Origin: Schizonepeta tenuifolia
Taxonomy: Eukaryota; Streptophyta; Magnoliopsida; Lamiales; Lamiaceae
DNA length: 64,000 nt
Assembly (NCBI GenBank): GCA_029490685.1
Contig: CM055958.1
Span: 37,798,446 to 37,862,445 of the forward strand
Direction of reading: 5' to 3'
The notes beneath the pieces were generated by a model. The model worked only from the letters and a program-made list of their open reading frames with translations, did no database searches and had not been told where the DNA came from. Both the position numbers and the translations under genes were made by a program. Shown one piece after another: positions 12,058-24,400 of this stretch (position 1 is the first letter of the stretch; the number at the start of each line of letters is the position of its first letter).

Positions 12058-12315
12058 AGACTTATTTTGTTTTGAAGACTTAATTATTTATTTTCGTTTG
12101 AGTTGAGTCCATTAGTGTTAGATTTATTATTATTATCGTTTTGGGCTTGTTTTATTAATTAGTTCATGGGTTATTACTATAAGCCCATCCGTTAAGTAGT
12201 TTCCTTCTTAGAATAGGGTTTGATTTTCGCCTATATATAGAGGCTATGTAATGGACACCGTTTTTCATACTTTGATAATATAATTCGTGAGTTTTGTTCT
12301 CTCTTGAAGAGTTCT
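11844..12315 (+). repeat. 3' LTR of element C, left part
   Basis: It starts TGATGGAGTCC just after purine tract 'aagaggaggggaa' (~11831-11843). It carries the end of the pol frame to 12057 and a TATATATAG box at 12232-12240. It is interrupted at 12315 by an inserted solo LTR and continues at 13079. Joined length is about 704 bp. Confidence 0.85.
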
Positions 12316-13073
12316 TGATACGGACGGAGGACCCGTTGGATAAAAGATCCAAGAACCCTTCTTATAAGAGGTAGGCAGCGGTCTCCCTAGATCGAGAATC
12401 CAGTTTGATCACCTCCTAGAGCGAAGAAAACCTCGACCCGTTGGCTATATAATTAGCCAAGAACCTCGGTATGGTTGAACGCCACAAGACTTTGCTCACT
12501 AGTCTTGATAAGTTCGGAACAAGTGAAAACTCTACAAGAGAGAAATTCAACTCACAAAGGCAAAGCCAATTTTCGTTTATAACTCAAGGTGTCCTCTTAC
12601 AAGTGATTTACAAGTCTATTTATAGGCTAGGAAAGGATTCTTGGTATCCTATCATTGATAACACTAATTAAACTCATAAATAGACTTATTTAACACTCAT
12701 TACATCACTTATTAAGTACCTATGACCCTTGGACTCAAAAGTCACTTATTTAAGTCATAATAAAGAAACTAACATGACTCTTTATTTGCCCTCTTGAACA
12801 TGCACGAAAATATGCATCTTTATTCCTCATCTTGGGCCTCCAAATCTGATTTGTAAATAGCCCATTCTTCAAGTTGGATTCAGCCCACCGACTTGTATAA
12901 GATTCACCATTTGGCCCAACGTAGATTGCTCTTGGACTTGGGCTTTCATGTCAGCTATAATCAACACCATGGCCTCCTTTATCTTCTTAGCTCTAGCTCT
13001 TGTAACCGGCCCACCATGAATGATCAAGGGATCTCTATTGTTGTCGTTGGTTAACTTGGATGCAGCCCCATCA
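12316..13073 (-). repeat. Solo family-D LTR inserted in the LTR of element C
   Basis: 758 bp, starting TGATACGGACGG and ending GCAGCCCCATCA on the plus strand, i.e. family-D LTR in reverse. It is flanked by the perfect 5-bp TSD GTTCT (12311-12315 and 13074-13078). No internal sequence remains, so it arose by LTR-LTR recombination after insertion. Confidence 0.96.
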
Positions 13074-13078
13074 GTTCT

Positions 13079-13310
13079 CGAATTCCCTTCGGTTTTGCCA
13101 AGGCGAGTTCATTATCCGGCGAATCAACGAGTCAATCATCCCTCATTGTGTGTCATTCATCGTCCCCGAGTTGCCGTAGCGTCCTATCGTTGGGTTCTAG
13201 GGATCTAATCGCCTAGTTCACTTGTGAGAAACTGTTACGGAGGTTTTGGGATTTCCATCTATCGTATCTTGTTCGAGTCTTCCGCGTGCGTGTGATCGAG
13301 GTGCACATCA
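13079..13310 (+). repeat. 3' LTR of element C, right part
   Basis: It resumes directly after the second GTTCT and ends GTGCACATCA. No homology to the family-D or family-B LTR is evident here. Satellite resumes at 13311 with CAATG. Confidence 0.8.
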
Positions 13311-14072
13311 CAATGTCATCTGCAAAATGGGAGATATGGCCAAAACGGTTCGTCGGGAGCCGACAGTCGTACCCCCATTCCGTGCCCGTCCCTCATCTTA
13401 TTTGGTCCGTTCACACGCCGTTGGATATCTTTTCTGAAGGGCTATGTAATGGTTGGAGCAGGTTTTGACTATCTGTCGGTCGGATTTTGAGCTGCTACTT
13501 CGCCCAAGCCATTTATTAGGCATAGGTGACCGAAAACTCATTTTTTGCACGGAAGCGGAATTGGATGGGCACTTTACCACTTGTCCTCCATCACAATAGA
13601 AGCCCAAAGGTGCAAAAACAAGGCCAATGGCATGGGCAAAATGGGAGATATGGCAAAAACGGTTCGTCGGGAGCCGACACTCGTCCACCCCGTTCTGTGG
13701 CCGTCCCTTCTCCGATTTGGTCCGTTCACACGCCTTTGGAAATATTTTCTGAAGGGCTAGGTGATGGTTGGAGTAGTCTTTGATTATCTCTTTGTCGGAT
13801 TTTGGGCTGGCTCTTCGTCCAGGCCATTTATTAGGCATAGGTGACCGAAAACTCATTTTTTGCACGCAAGCAGAATTGGATGGGCATTTCACCATTGGTT
13901 CTCCATCACAATAGAAGCCCAAAGGTGCAAAAATAAGGCCTGGCTCACAAAATGGGAGATATGGCCAAAACGGTTCGTCGAGAGCCGACACTCGTCCACC
14001 CCGTTCTGTGACCGTCCCTTCTCCGATTTGGTTCATTCACACGCCGTAGGAAATCTTTTTTGAAGGGCTACG
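13311..14072. repeat. 315-bp satellite, about 2.4 monomers
   Basis: Same orientation as the left block. It contains monomers with 'gtggccgtcccttctccg' and with 'ggcctggctcac' in place of 'ggccaatggcac', variants not seen in 1-5266. It ends in pentamer CTACG, the TSD of element F. Confidence 0.95.
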
Positions 14073-14830
14073 TGATGGGGCTGCATCCAAGTTAACCAAC
14101 GACAACAATGGAGATCCCTTGAACATTCATGGTGGACCGGTTACAAGAGCTAGAGCTAAGAAGATAAAGGAGGCCATGGTGTTGATTATAGCTGAAATGA
14201 AAGCCCAAGTCCAAGAGCAATCTACGTTGGGCCAAATGGTGAATCTTATACAAGTCGGTGGGCTGAATCCAACTTGAAGAATGGGCTATTTACAAATCAG
14301 ATTTGGAGGCCCAAGATGAGGAATAAAGATGCATATTTTCGTGCATGTTCAAGAGGCAAATAAAGAGTCATGTTAGTTTCTTTATTAAGACTTAAATAAG
14401 TGACTTTTGAGTCCAAGGGTCATAGGTACTTAATAAGTGATGTAATGAGTGTTAAATAAGTCTATTTATGAGTTTAATTAGTGTTATCAATGATAGGATA
14501 CCAAAGAGTCCTTTCCTAGCCTATAATTAGACTTGTAAATCACTTGTAAGAGGACACCTTGAGTTATAAACGAAAATTGGCTTTGCCTTTGTAAGTTGAA
14601 TATCTCTCTTGTAGAGTTTTCACTTGTTCCGAACTTATCAAGACTAGTGAGCAAAGTCTTGTGGCGTTCAACCATACCGAGGTTCTTGGCTGATTATATA
14701 GCCAACGGGTCGAGGTTATCTTCGATCTAGGAGGTGATCAAACTGGATTCTCGATCTAGGGAGACCCCTCCCTACCTCTTATACGAAGGGTTCTTGGATC
14801 TTTTATCCAACGGGTCCTCCGTCCGTATCA
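14073..14830 (+). repeat. 5' LTR of element F
   Basis: 758 bp, TGATGGGGCTGC to CCGTCCGTATCA. The TATA box reads TATAATTA where D has TATAAATA. Confidence 0.95.
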
Positions 14831-14832
14831 TT

Positions 14833-14845
14833 TGGTAATCAGAGC
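14833..14845 (+). other. Primer binding site of element F, one-base insertion
   Basis: Reads TGGTAATCAGAGC; other copies read TGGTATCAGAGC. The extra A would weaken pairing with tRNA-Met. Confidence 0.85.
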
Positions 14846-15249
14846 ATTCTAGTATTGATCTGAACCTTTGCTTTTCAATTCTACATCTTCTCTATATTGT
14901 ATCCATCCTTGTGTCTTTGTTGCTGCAAAAAAAAAGGAAAAAGGAAAAAGAAAGAAAAAAAAAAGAAAAAAAAATCAGTTAAAAAAAAAATACAAAAAAA
15001 AAACGAAAATCATTTGAATTGATCCATAGGGGCTGAAGTGTTGTGATTGCTACATCTCTTGTTCTAATCTTGATTTGTTCTAGTTCATTTGAATTCCTAC
15101 AAGTGAGAATTGAGTGGTAAAAGGCATTGAGTGGTGAGTTTATTTGAGGGGAGGTAAAAGCCTACGAGTGATACACGAGTATTTGGTGAGGTTTCTTTTT
15201 ATTTTACTTTTTTTACTTTTTGTGTGATACACGAGTGAATTGTGAGGAC
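14846..15249 (+). other. Untranslated leader of element F with A-rich tract
   Basis: About 400 bp between primer site and gag ATG. Positions ~14927-15006 are nearly pure A with scattered G; the same purine tract occurs in elements E and D. No gene seen. Confidence 0.8.
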
Positions 15250-18200
15250 ATGGGCGATAATATCAATCAAAATCCAAATGAATTTACACTGCAAGCTATG
15301 CAACAACAATTTGCTAGATTTAACACTATTTTGGAGAGCGTATCAGATCGCTTGGAGAATTTGGAGCTACAAGGACAACAAAGGAATCATGATGAAAGGG
15401 AGGGTGAAGAAGAAGAGGAAGCAGAATCCATGCATCGAGCTCCAAGGCATAATGGTAGAAGGAGGCATCAAAATGAAGTTGATCGTGACTTGGGAAGCAT
15501 CAAGTTGAAAATTCCTGCTTTCCAAGGAAGGAGTGATCCCGAGGCCTATTTGGAGTGGGAGCGAATGGTGGAACTCATCTTTGAGTGTCACAACTACTCC
15601 GAGGAGAAGAAGGTCAAACTTGTTGTAATTAAATTCACCGACTATGCTCTAGTTTGGTGGGATCAATTGACAACAAATAGAAGACGCTATGGAGAGAGAC
15701 CAATTTCCACTTGGGATGAAATGAAGTCCATAATGCGTAAGAGATTTGTTCCTTCTCATTACTTTCGTGAATTGTATCGAAAATTACAAAGTTTGAGTCA
15801 AGGTACTAAATCTGTTGATGAGTTCTACAAAGAGATGGAGATTGCCATGATAAGGGCAAATGTTGAAGAAGATAGAGAAGCAACAATGGCTCGATTTCCG
15901 CGGGCTGAATAGGGAGATTGCGAACGTCGTTGATCTTCAACACTATGTGGAGCTTGAAGATATGGTTCATATGGCCATGAAGGTGGAGCGGCAATTGAAG
16001 AAGAAGGGAACCTTCCAAAAGAATTTCCCAACGAGTTCTCAATCTTCAAAGCCGAAGGAGTGGACATCTTCGAAACCGACATTTGGGGCTGCTTCAAAAC
16101 CTCAAAATCAGATGTCAAAACCTTTCAATGAAGTTGATAAAGGCAAAGGTACCTCTACTTCTACTCCCAATACTACTAGAACTAGAGATGTCAAATGTTT
16201 TCGCTGTCATGGAATTGGACACATTGCATCTGAATGTCCAAACAAAAGGGCGATGGTTGTAAAGTCTAATGGGGAGCTAGAATCGGAAAGTGAACATGAA
16301 GATGATGGTGGAGATGAACAGCTTGAAGAGATCACACCGGAACACGGAGAGCTATTTGTAGTTCGAAGAGCTCTTAATGTGCAAGTCAAAGGTGATGATC
16401 AACAAAGGGAGAACATCCTTCACACAAGGTGTTTGGTCCAAGGTAAAGTTTGCATGATGATTATTGATGGTGGGAGTTGTACTAACGTTGCAAGTTCAGA
16501 TATGGTGGACAAGATGAAGTTAGCAACCCAAAAGCATCCTCAACCATACAAGCTTCAATGGTTGAATGAATGTGGTGAAATTCGTGTGACTAAACAAGTT
16601 CTAATTTCGTTTTCCATTGGCAACTATAAGGATGATGTTCTTTGTGATGTGGTACCAATGCATGCTAGTCACATTCTCTTGGGCAGGCCGTGGCAATTCG
16701 ATCGGAGGGTGATTCATGACGGTTTTCAAAATCGTTATACCTTCAAGCACAATAACAAATCTGTCATGCTTGTGCCATTGACTCCACAACAAGTTCATGA
16801 GGACCAAATAAAGATGTCTCAAACGAGGAGAGCTAGAGAGAATGAGGGAAAGAAAAGTGAGGGAGTTGATACACATATGAGATAAAAAAAGAGTGGAGAG
16901 AATACACGAGAGGGAAAGGAAAAAACAAAACTTCTTTGTGAGAGCAAAAGAGATGAAGAGAGCAATAGTTGAAGAAGAGAGTGTGTTGATCTTGGTGTAC
17001 AAAGAGTCTCTTTTTAGCACTAACGAATTAACCCCATCTTTGCCTAGTACCTTTGTGTCTCTTTTGCAGGAATTTGAAGACGTTTTCCTGGAAGAGGAGC
17101 CAAGTGGTTTACCTCCGTTAAGAGGTATTGAACATCAAATTGATTTTGTGCCCGGAGCTATGCTTCCAAACCGACCAGCCTATAGAGCCAATCCGGAAGA
17201 GACTAGGGAGATCCAAAGGCAAGTGGAAGACTTGATGGAGAAGGGAAGAGTTCGTGAGAGCATGAGTTCATGTGCCGTACCGGTGATCATTGTATCCAAG
17301 AAAGATGGATCATGGAGGATGTGCACCGATTGTCGAGCAATCAATAAGATCACGGTAAAGTATCGCTATCCTATTCCTAGGTTAGACAATATGCTTGATG
17401 AGTTGCATGGGGCTGTTGTGTTTACTAAGATTGATTTGAAAAGTGGTTATCATCAAATTTGAATTTGAGAAGGAGATGAGTGGAAAACTGCTTTTAAAAC
17501 AAAGTATGGTCTTTATGAGTGGTTATTAATGCCTTTTGGTTTAGCTAATGCACCTAGTACTTTCATGAGATTGATGCATCATGTTTTGCGAAGTTTCATT
17601 GGGAAATTTGTGGTTGTTTACTTTGATGATATTTTGATCTATAGCAAAAATATGGATGAACATCTTGACCATGTGCGTGCTGTTTTAGACACCTTGAGAA
17701 AGGAATCATTGTATGCTAATCTTAAGAAGTGTTCTTTTTGCATGGATAAAGTTGTTTTTCTTGGTTTTAAGTGCTAATGGGATTGAAATGGAGAGGGAAA
17801 AAGTGCAAGCTATCTTACAGTGGCCAACTCCTCAAAACATTGCTCAAGTAAGAAGTTTTCATGGTCTTGCAAGTTTTTATAGGAGGTTTGTTAAAGATTT
17901 TAGCACAATTGCTGCACCTTTGAATGAGATTGTGAAAAAAGATGTCGGTTTTCATTGGGGAGAGAAACAAGAACATGCTTTTAATCTCCTTAAAGAGAAA
18001 CTAACTAGTGCTCCTATTCTTGCATTGCCTAACTTCGATAAAACTTTTGAACTTGAATGTGATGCATCCGGAGTGGGTGTAGGAGCTGTTTTGTTGCAGG
18101 ATGGAAAGCCAATTGCTTACTTTAGCGAGAAGTTGAAGGGCGCTCAATTGAATTATCCAACCTACGACAAGGAGTTGTATGCTTTGGTGAGAGCTTTTGA

Positions 18201-19865
18201 AACGTGGTAGCATTACTTGTGGACTAAAGAGTTCGTTGTTCACACGGATCATGAATCTCTCAAATACCTTAAAGGTCAAGGAAAGCTTAACAAGAGGCAT
18301 GTTAAGTGGGTGGAATTCATTGAATCATTTCCTTATGTGATCAAGTATAAGAAGGGCAAGGAGAATATTGTGGCTGATGCGTTGTCTCGGAGGTATTCTT
18401 TAATCTCTACTTTGAGTTCTAAACTTCTTGGTTTTGAGTCAATTAAGGAGATGTATACTAATGATTTTGATTTTGCTTCGATATATCTAGCTTGTGAGCA
18501 TGCTGCATTTGATAAGTTTTATAGGCATGAGGGCTACTTGTTTAGGGAGTCTAAGTTGTGCATTCCTAAGTGTTCCATGCGTGAGTTGCTTGTTCGTGAA
18601 GCTCATGGTGGTGGGTTAATGGGGCATTTTGGGGTTCATAAGACTTTGGATGTTTTGCATGAACATTTTTATTGGCCTAAAATGCGTGTTGATGTTGAAA
18701 GAATTTGTGGTATATGTATAACTTGCATGCAAGCTAAATCCAAATCACATCCACATGGTTTGTATACACCTTTACCTATTCCTAATACACCTTGGGAGGA
18801 CATTTCTATGGACTTTGTTTTGGGTTTGCCTAGAATAAGTAGGGGTAAGGATTCTGTATTTGTGGTTGTTGTTAGATTTTCAAAAATGGCACATTTCATA
18901 TCATGTCATAAGAGTGATGATGCTACTCATATTGCTGATTTGTTCTTTAAAGAAATTGTGCATTTGCATGGAATTCCAAGAAGCATTGTTGTGATCGAGA
19001 TGTGATGTTTTTTAATCATTTTTGGCGTGTGTTATGAAATAAATTGGGAATTAAAGTTCTGTTTTCTACTACTTGTCATCCCCAAACCGATGGACAAATC
19101 GAAGTAGTTAATAGGACTTTATCTCAATTGCTTCGGACATTGATTCAAAGGAACTCGAAAAGTTGGGAGGATTGCTTACCTTTTGCTGAATTTGCTTATA
19201 ATCGAAGTGTTCATTCTGCTACTAACTTTTCTCCATTTGAAGTTTTTTATGGCTTTAATCCATTGAGTCCACTTGATCTTATTCCAATTCCAATTGAGGA
19301 ACGAGCTAGTCTTGATGGTAAAGCTAAGGCAGAAATGGTGAAAAAGTTGCATGAGAAGGTGAAGCAAAACATTGAGAAGAGGACGGAGCAATACATCAAG
19401 AAAGCAAACAAGGGCCGAAAGCAAGTCATCTTTGAGCCGGGAGATTGGGTTTGGCTACACTTGAGAAAGGAGAGGTTTCCATCCAAAAGGAAGTCCAAGT
19501 TGCAACCAAGAGGAGATGGACCATTTCAAGTCATTGCACGAGTGAATGATAACGCTTACGAACTAGACCTATCGGGTGAGTATAATGTAAGTGCTACTTT
19601 CAATGTTGCTGATTTGTCTCCTTATTTTGGTGATTTGGATTCGAGGACGAATCCTTTTGAAGAAGAACGGAATGATGGGGCTTCATCCAAGTTAACCAAC
19701 GACAACAATGGAGATCCCTTGATCATTCATGGTGGACCGGTTACAAGAGCTAGAGCTAAGAAGATAAAGGAGGCCATGGTGTTGATTATAGCTGAAATGA
19801 AAGCCCAAGTCCAAGAGCAATCTACGTTGGGCCAAATGGTGAATCTTATACAAGTCGATGGGTGA
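15250..19865 (+). pseudogene. gag-pol of element F (broken)
   Basis: Start chosen at ATG 15250 (MGDNINQNPNEF), matching D. Order as in D: Gag core, CCHC (CFRCHGIGHIASEC), protease (IIDGGSC), RT, RNase H, HHCC, integrase core, CR-like tail reaching into the 3' LTR. Breaks against D: 2-bp deletion near 15898; TAA at ~16883; TGA at 17461-17463 (CGA to TGA) and a second nearby; 5-bp deletion near 17767; TAG at 18208-18210 (CAG to TAG); deletion near 18990 in the integrase core; TGA near 19036 (TGG to TGA). Many are C-to-T or G-to-A changes, as expected of methylated silenced copies. The RT catalytic block YFDDILIYS is preserved but cannot be made in one product. Confidence 0.93.
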
Positions 19866-20430
19866 ATCCAACTTGAAGAATGGGCTATTTACAAATCAGA
19901 TTTGGAGGCCCAAGATGAGGAATAAAGATGCACATTTTCGTGCATGTTCAAGAGGGCAAATAAAGAGTCATGTTAGTTTCTTTATTATGACTTAAATAAG
20001 TGACTTTTGAGTCCAAGGGTCATAGGTACTTAATAAGTGATGTAATGAGTGTTAAATAAGTCTATTTATGAGTTTAATTAGTGTTATCAATGATAGGATA
20101 CCAAAGAGTCTTTTCCTAGCCTATAAATAGACTTGTAAATCACTTGTAAGCGGACACCTTGAGTTATAAACGAAAATTGGCTTTGCCTTTGTGAGTTGAA
20201 TTTCTCTCTTGTAGAGTTTTCACTTGTTCCGAACTTATCAAGACTAGTGAGCAAAGTCTTGTGGCGTTCAACCATACCGAGGTTCTTGGCTGATTATATA
20301 GCCAACGGGTCGAGGTTATCTTCGCTCTAGGAGGTGATCAAACTGGATTCTCGATCTAGGGAAACCGCTGCCTACCTCTTATACGAAGGGTTCTTGGATC
20401 TTTTATCCAACGGGTCCTCCGTCCGCATCA
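19673..20430 (+). repeat. 3' LTR of element F
   Basis: 758 bp, TGATGGGGCTTC to CCGTCCGCATCA. It shares at least six distinctive changes with the 3' LTR of element E that its own 5' LTR lacks. Confidence 0.95.
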
Positions 20431-21411
20431 CTACGTGATGGTCGGAGCAGATTTTGATTATCTCTTGGTCAGATTTTGGGCTGGCTCTTCGCCCAAGTCA
20501 TTTATTAGGCACAGGTGACCGAAAACTCATTTTTTGCACGGAAGCAGAATTGAATGGGCACTTCACCACTGGTTCTCCATCACAATAGAAGTCCAAAGGT
20601 GCAAAAATAAGGCCTGTCACGGTCAAAATGGAAGATATGGCAAAAAGGTTCGTCGGGAGCCGACACTCGTCCACCCCATTCTGTGGCCATCCCTTATCCG
20701 ATTTGGTCTATTCACACGCCGTTGGAAATATTTTTTGAAGGGCTAGGTGATGGTTGGAGCAGTCTTTGATTATCTCTTTGTCGGATTTTGGGCTGGCTCT
20801 TCGCCCAGGCCATTTATTAGGCATAGGTGACCGAAAACTCATTTTTTGCACAGAAGCAGAATTGGATGGGTACTTTTCCACTGGTTCTCCATCACAATAG
20901 AAGCCCAAAGGTGCAAAAATAAGGCCTGGCCCGCAAAATGGGAGATATGGCCAAAACGGTTCGTCGAGAGCCGACACTCGTCCACCCCGTTCTGTGGCCG
21001 TCCCTTCTCCAATTTGGTCCGTTCACACGCTGTAGGAAATCTTTTTGAAGGGCTACGTGATTGTTGGAGCAGATTTTGATTATCTCTCGGTCGGATTTTA
21101 GGCTGTTACTTCGCCCAGGCCATTTATTTGGCATAGGTGACCGAAAACTCATTTTTTGCACGGAAGCAGAATTGGACGGACACGTCACCACTGCTTCTCT
21201 ATCACAAAAGAAGCCCAAAAGTGCAAAAATAAGGCCAATGGCACTGGCAAAATGGGAGATATGGCCAAAACGGTTCGTCGGGAGTCGACACTCGTCTCCC
21301 CCGTTCCGTGCCCGTCCCTTGTCCGATATGGTCTGTTCACACGCCGTTGGAAATATTTTATGAAGGGCTACGTAATGGTCGTAGTAGATTTGGATTATCT
21401 CTCAGTCGGAT
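20431..21411. repeat. 315-bp satellite, about 3.1 monomers
   Basis: It resumes with TSD pentamer CTACG then TGATGGTCGG, continuing the monomer interrupted at 14072. Includes 'ggcctggcccgc' type monomers. Broken at 21411 by TGTCACACCCCG. Confidence 0.95.
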
Positions 21412-24400
21412 TGTCACACCCCGACTCCCGAGGTGTGACTTACGAACAATAACACAACTTAACCATCTAACAATCAACTCAAATAAGGGGAACATGCTCG
21501 GGGAAATATCAACGAAAAGCAATAGCACTCAAATAAAGCTATCAAAGACATAATGAAGCAATAACCGAGCATTTTAAATTACATATCAACGAGAATATGA
21601 TAAGTATTTCAGGTTAACGAGAACAAGATTCAATAAAACATTAAAAACCATCGAGCACATTGTTCGGAACAAAAAACAAATATCAAGTATATATTAACAG
21701 ATTTCCATTTCAAAAGGAGTTGCAGCGGAAACTCGACTCAAATCCCAACACTCACACGTATGAAGACGTGCAAATGCCAGTCTGACATTCAACTCGACTC
21801 AACCAAACAGACCACACCACCAAGCCTTTCCTGCCATCGCCATCCTGCTAACCTGCACGTTTAGAAATACATGCAGGGTTGAGTACTTCGTACTCAGTGA
21901 ACATATGCCGAAAACATTTGGAAAAAGATGCTCTTAAAGCTATATCAATTAAACTTGCCTTGCCGAGGCATCACAAGTAACTATGCCATTTAAAACGATT
22001 TTACTTGTGCATGCTAAAAACATTTTCTTTTAAATAGACTGCGCAGTCAAAACATAATATATACTCAACAGTATGCATCATCTGTCACGAATTCTCTCAC
22101 TGTGCCGAGAAGTAGGCCTCCTTCTCGAACACTGTGACCGGCCCAACCAAAGCAAGGCTCACAGTCACCTCAACATTTAACATACCACACGTGGGTTTCC
22201 TGCCTTTCACAGGATGATAATAACTAAAACAAACAGATGATAACACATACCAAACTCAACAAAATGGCAAGTCAATTTCATTTTAAAAATTCACATAATA
22301 ATACTCAATAGTATAATAGCATTCATCGATAGTTTTGGTTTAGAAAAGCCCACCTGTCTTCCGACGTTCTAGCTAGGTGGCTTACGTGCTATTTGTCCTC
22401 GCTTATTTCTCCGTCCTGCTCGATCCTTCACAGTTTGGCATCGATAAAGAAGATAAGATACTACGCAAAGACGGATATTAAACGTTGATCTCGACTGAAG
22501 GACTTCTACTTGACTCGTTTCTCTCTATGTCATTCTTTTCTAAATAAGTCTCGCATTCTCGTCTCTAGGTCATTAACACTACTCGATAAAAGGTTTATAC
22601 TACTAACCAATGTCTTAGCACTTCTCGCTTTAATTATGAAACGTCGTCTATCTAAACTCTATTACTCGAGTTTTCTTTTATATTCTTAATCAATTCTCGA
22701 TTTAATTATCAACTTAATAACTCAATTGTTTTGCATACAAAACAAACTCAGTAATATTTCACGTCATCATCAAATAATATCATTCACTTAAACACGTTAA
22801 TTCAATTGCATAACAATTCCAAATAAATCAAACACATTGTCTCGAATTCAATCACATTTCAAAACACGTTAATATCTACTCGATTTTTCTTTTAGAACTT
22901 ATTCCAAATACGAATTCCTTTTTATAGAAACTCAAATAATAAAATTTATCTTTCTCGACTCATATACAACACTTTTCCAAACTCGTTGTCTTATAAAAAC
23001 ATATTATAAATCTTTACTCAATTAGTAAAAATTCTTCTTATTTTTATTAAACTCTTATGAAATAGGAATTTTATTTCTATTTCTAACTCGATTCTTATTC
23101 TTGACTTAAACTATTACTTTTTAGATTATTATCTCGACAATTCTTCTCGGTTTATTCTTAATCCACACGGTTTGAAAAACAACTTACTTAATTAATTTAA
23201 TTAATTACTTTCAAAATCATTACTCGATATCTTACTCGTATTTTATTCCATTATTTTCTTGATTAAACTATACGAGTATTTAAACTTAACTCGTCTAATA
23301 CCTTTCCTCGACTTGATTAAATCTTTTCTTCGCCTTCTTATTATTTTATTCTCTTTATTTTAACTCGATTTTCTCGACTCTTACTTATTTAATTAAGAAA
23401 TTTCTTTTCCTCTTTTATTTACTAATTTAAGACTCATTTCTTAATTAATACACGTTCTCCTTTATTCTTCAATTAATTTTTATTTCAATAAATATCTAGA
23501 TTATTTTATTAATTTAATTACTAATTTTCTTTTTTTTTTAATTTTAATTTTATTAAAACTCAAATCTTCAAGTTTCATCTCATGAACACTTAGAACACCT
23601 AGAACACCTACTAGGTATTCTTTTCTATGTATTTTTCAATTCTTAACATTTTTAAAGCTTAAAACTTCATTCTTTCATCACATTAAATCCTATCTTCATC
23701 TAGGATTCAAATTAATAATCTAATACACATCAACAACATTATAACATCAAGTTCATCAAATTTTCTAAATCATCACAAAATTATTTTCTTCAAAAACCTC
23801 ATGCATATGTCGATTTTTTTCACACTTAACAACATAAAAGATTAAATCATCACATCTCATAATAATCTCATGCTCAAAATATCAATTAAATCATCAACAA
23901 AATCAACAAAATATTTTCTTCCTCCTAGCCTAAAAATCACGGTATTAACAAGATTTTCAGGGCATTCGATTTTTAAATTTTTCAAGCACAAATACTCATT
24001 CATAATATACTCAAAAACATAAATCAAACATCAAATTAACAAAAACTCAAGAAAATCATATTTTCTCATTTTTCTCCTAAATTTTCGGTATTAACAAATT
24101 TTTAGGGTTTTTAATTTCTTTTTCTCTCTTAATTCATAGATTAAATCCTAGAGTTCAATTCTCCTATCGATTTCTCCTCACTCGATCCTCACATCGATAA
24201 CCCTAGTTTGCCTAAACATAAAATAAATATCATGCATGCATGTTTTCTTTCTTTTAGGGCTTATAGGGATACATATATACAAGAAATCAAATGAATATCA
24301 TACTTTTAGAAATTAAATTCGATCTCCTCCTCTTGATCTTCTTAGAACTAAAAATGATGGGGAAATGCGGCTCAACTCCTAGCTTGGATTTCTCTTGGAA

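Larger units (their letters stand above)
7624..13310 (+). mobile_element. Element C: decayed CRM-clade Ty3/gypsy retrotransposon, 5' truncated
   Basis: Order is partial gag, protease, RT, RNase H, integrase, CR-like tail, then one 3' LTR, with 5' LTR, primer site and the first ~80 gag codons missing. It is a different family from D: the LTR starts TGATGGAGTCC and ends GCACATCA. The 3' LTR is split by an inverted solo family-D LTR. After 13310 the satellite resumes with CAATG, a plausible half of a TSD; the other half is gone. Confidence 0.92.
14073..20430 (+). mobile_element. Element F: complete but inactivated family-D CRM retrotransposon
   Basis: 6358 bp with two 758-bp LTRs and a perfect TSD CTACG (14068-14072 and 20431-20435) in the satellite. 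The internal region matches element D throughout but has several stops and frameshifts. The LTRs differ at roughly ten sites by eye, so it is older than D. Confidence 0.96.

Noticed and set aside
13978..13994. CENP-B-box-like sequence in the satellite (gTTCGtcgg...)
   Set aside because: Only the TTCG part fits; the required A and CGGG positions do not match, so I do not claim a CENP-B box.
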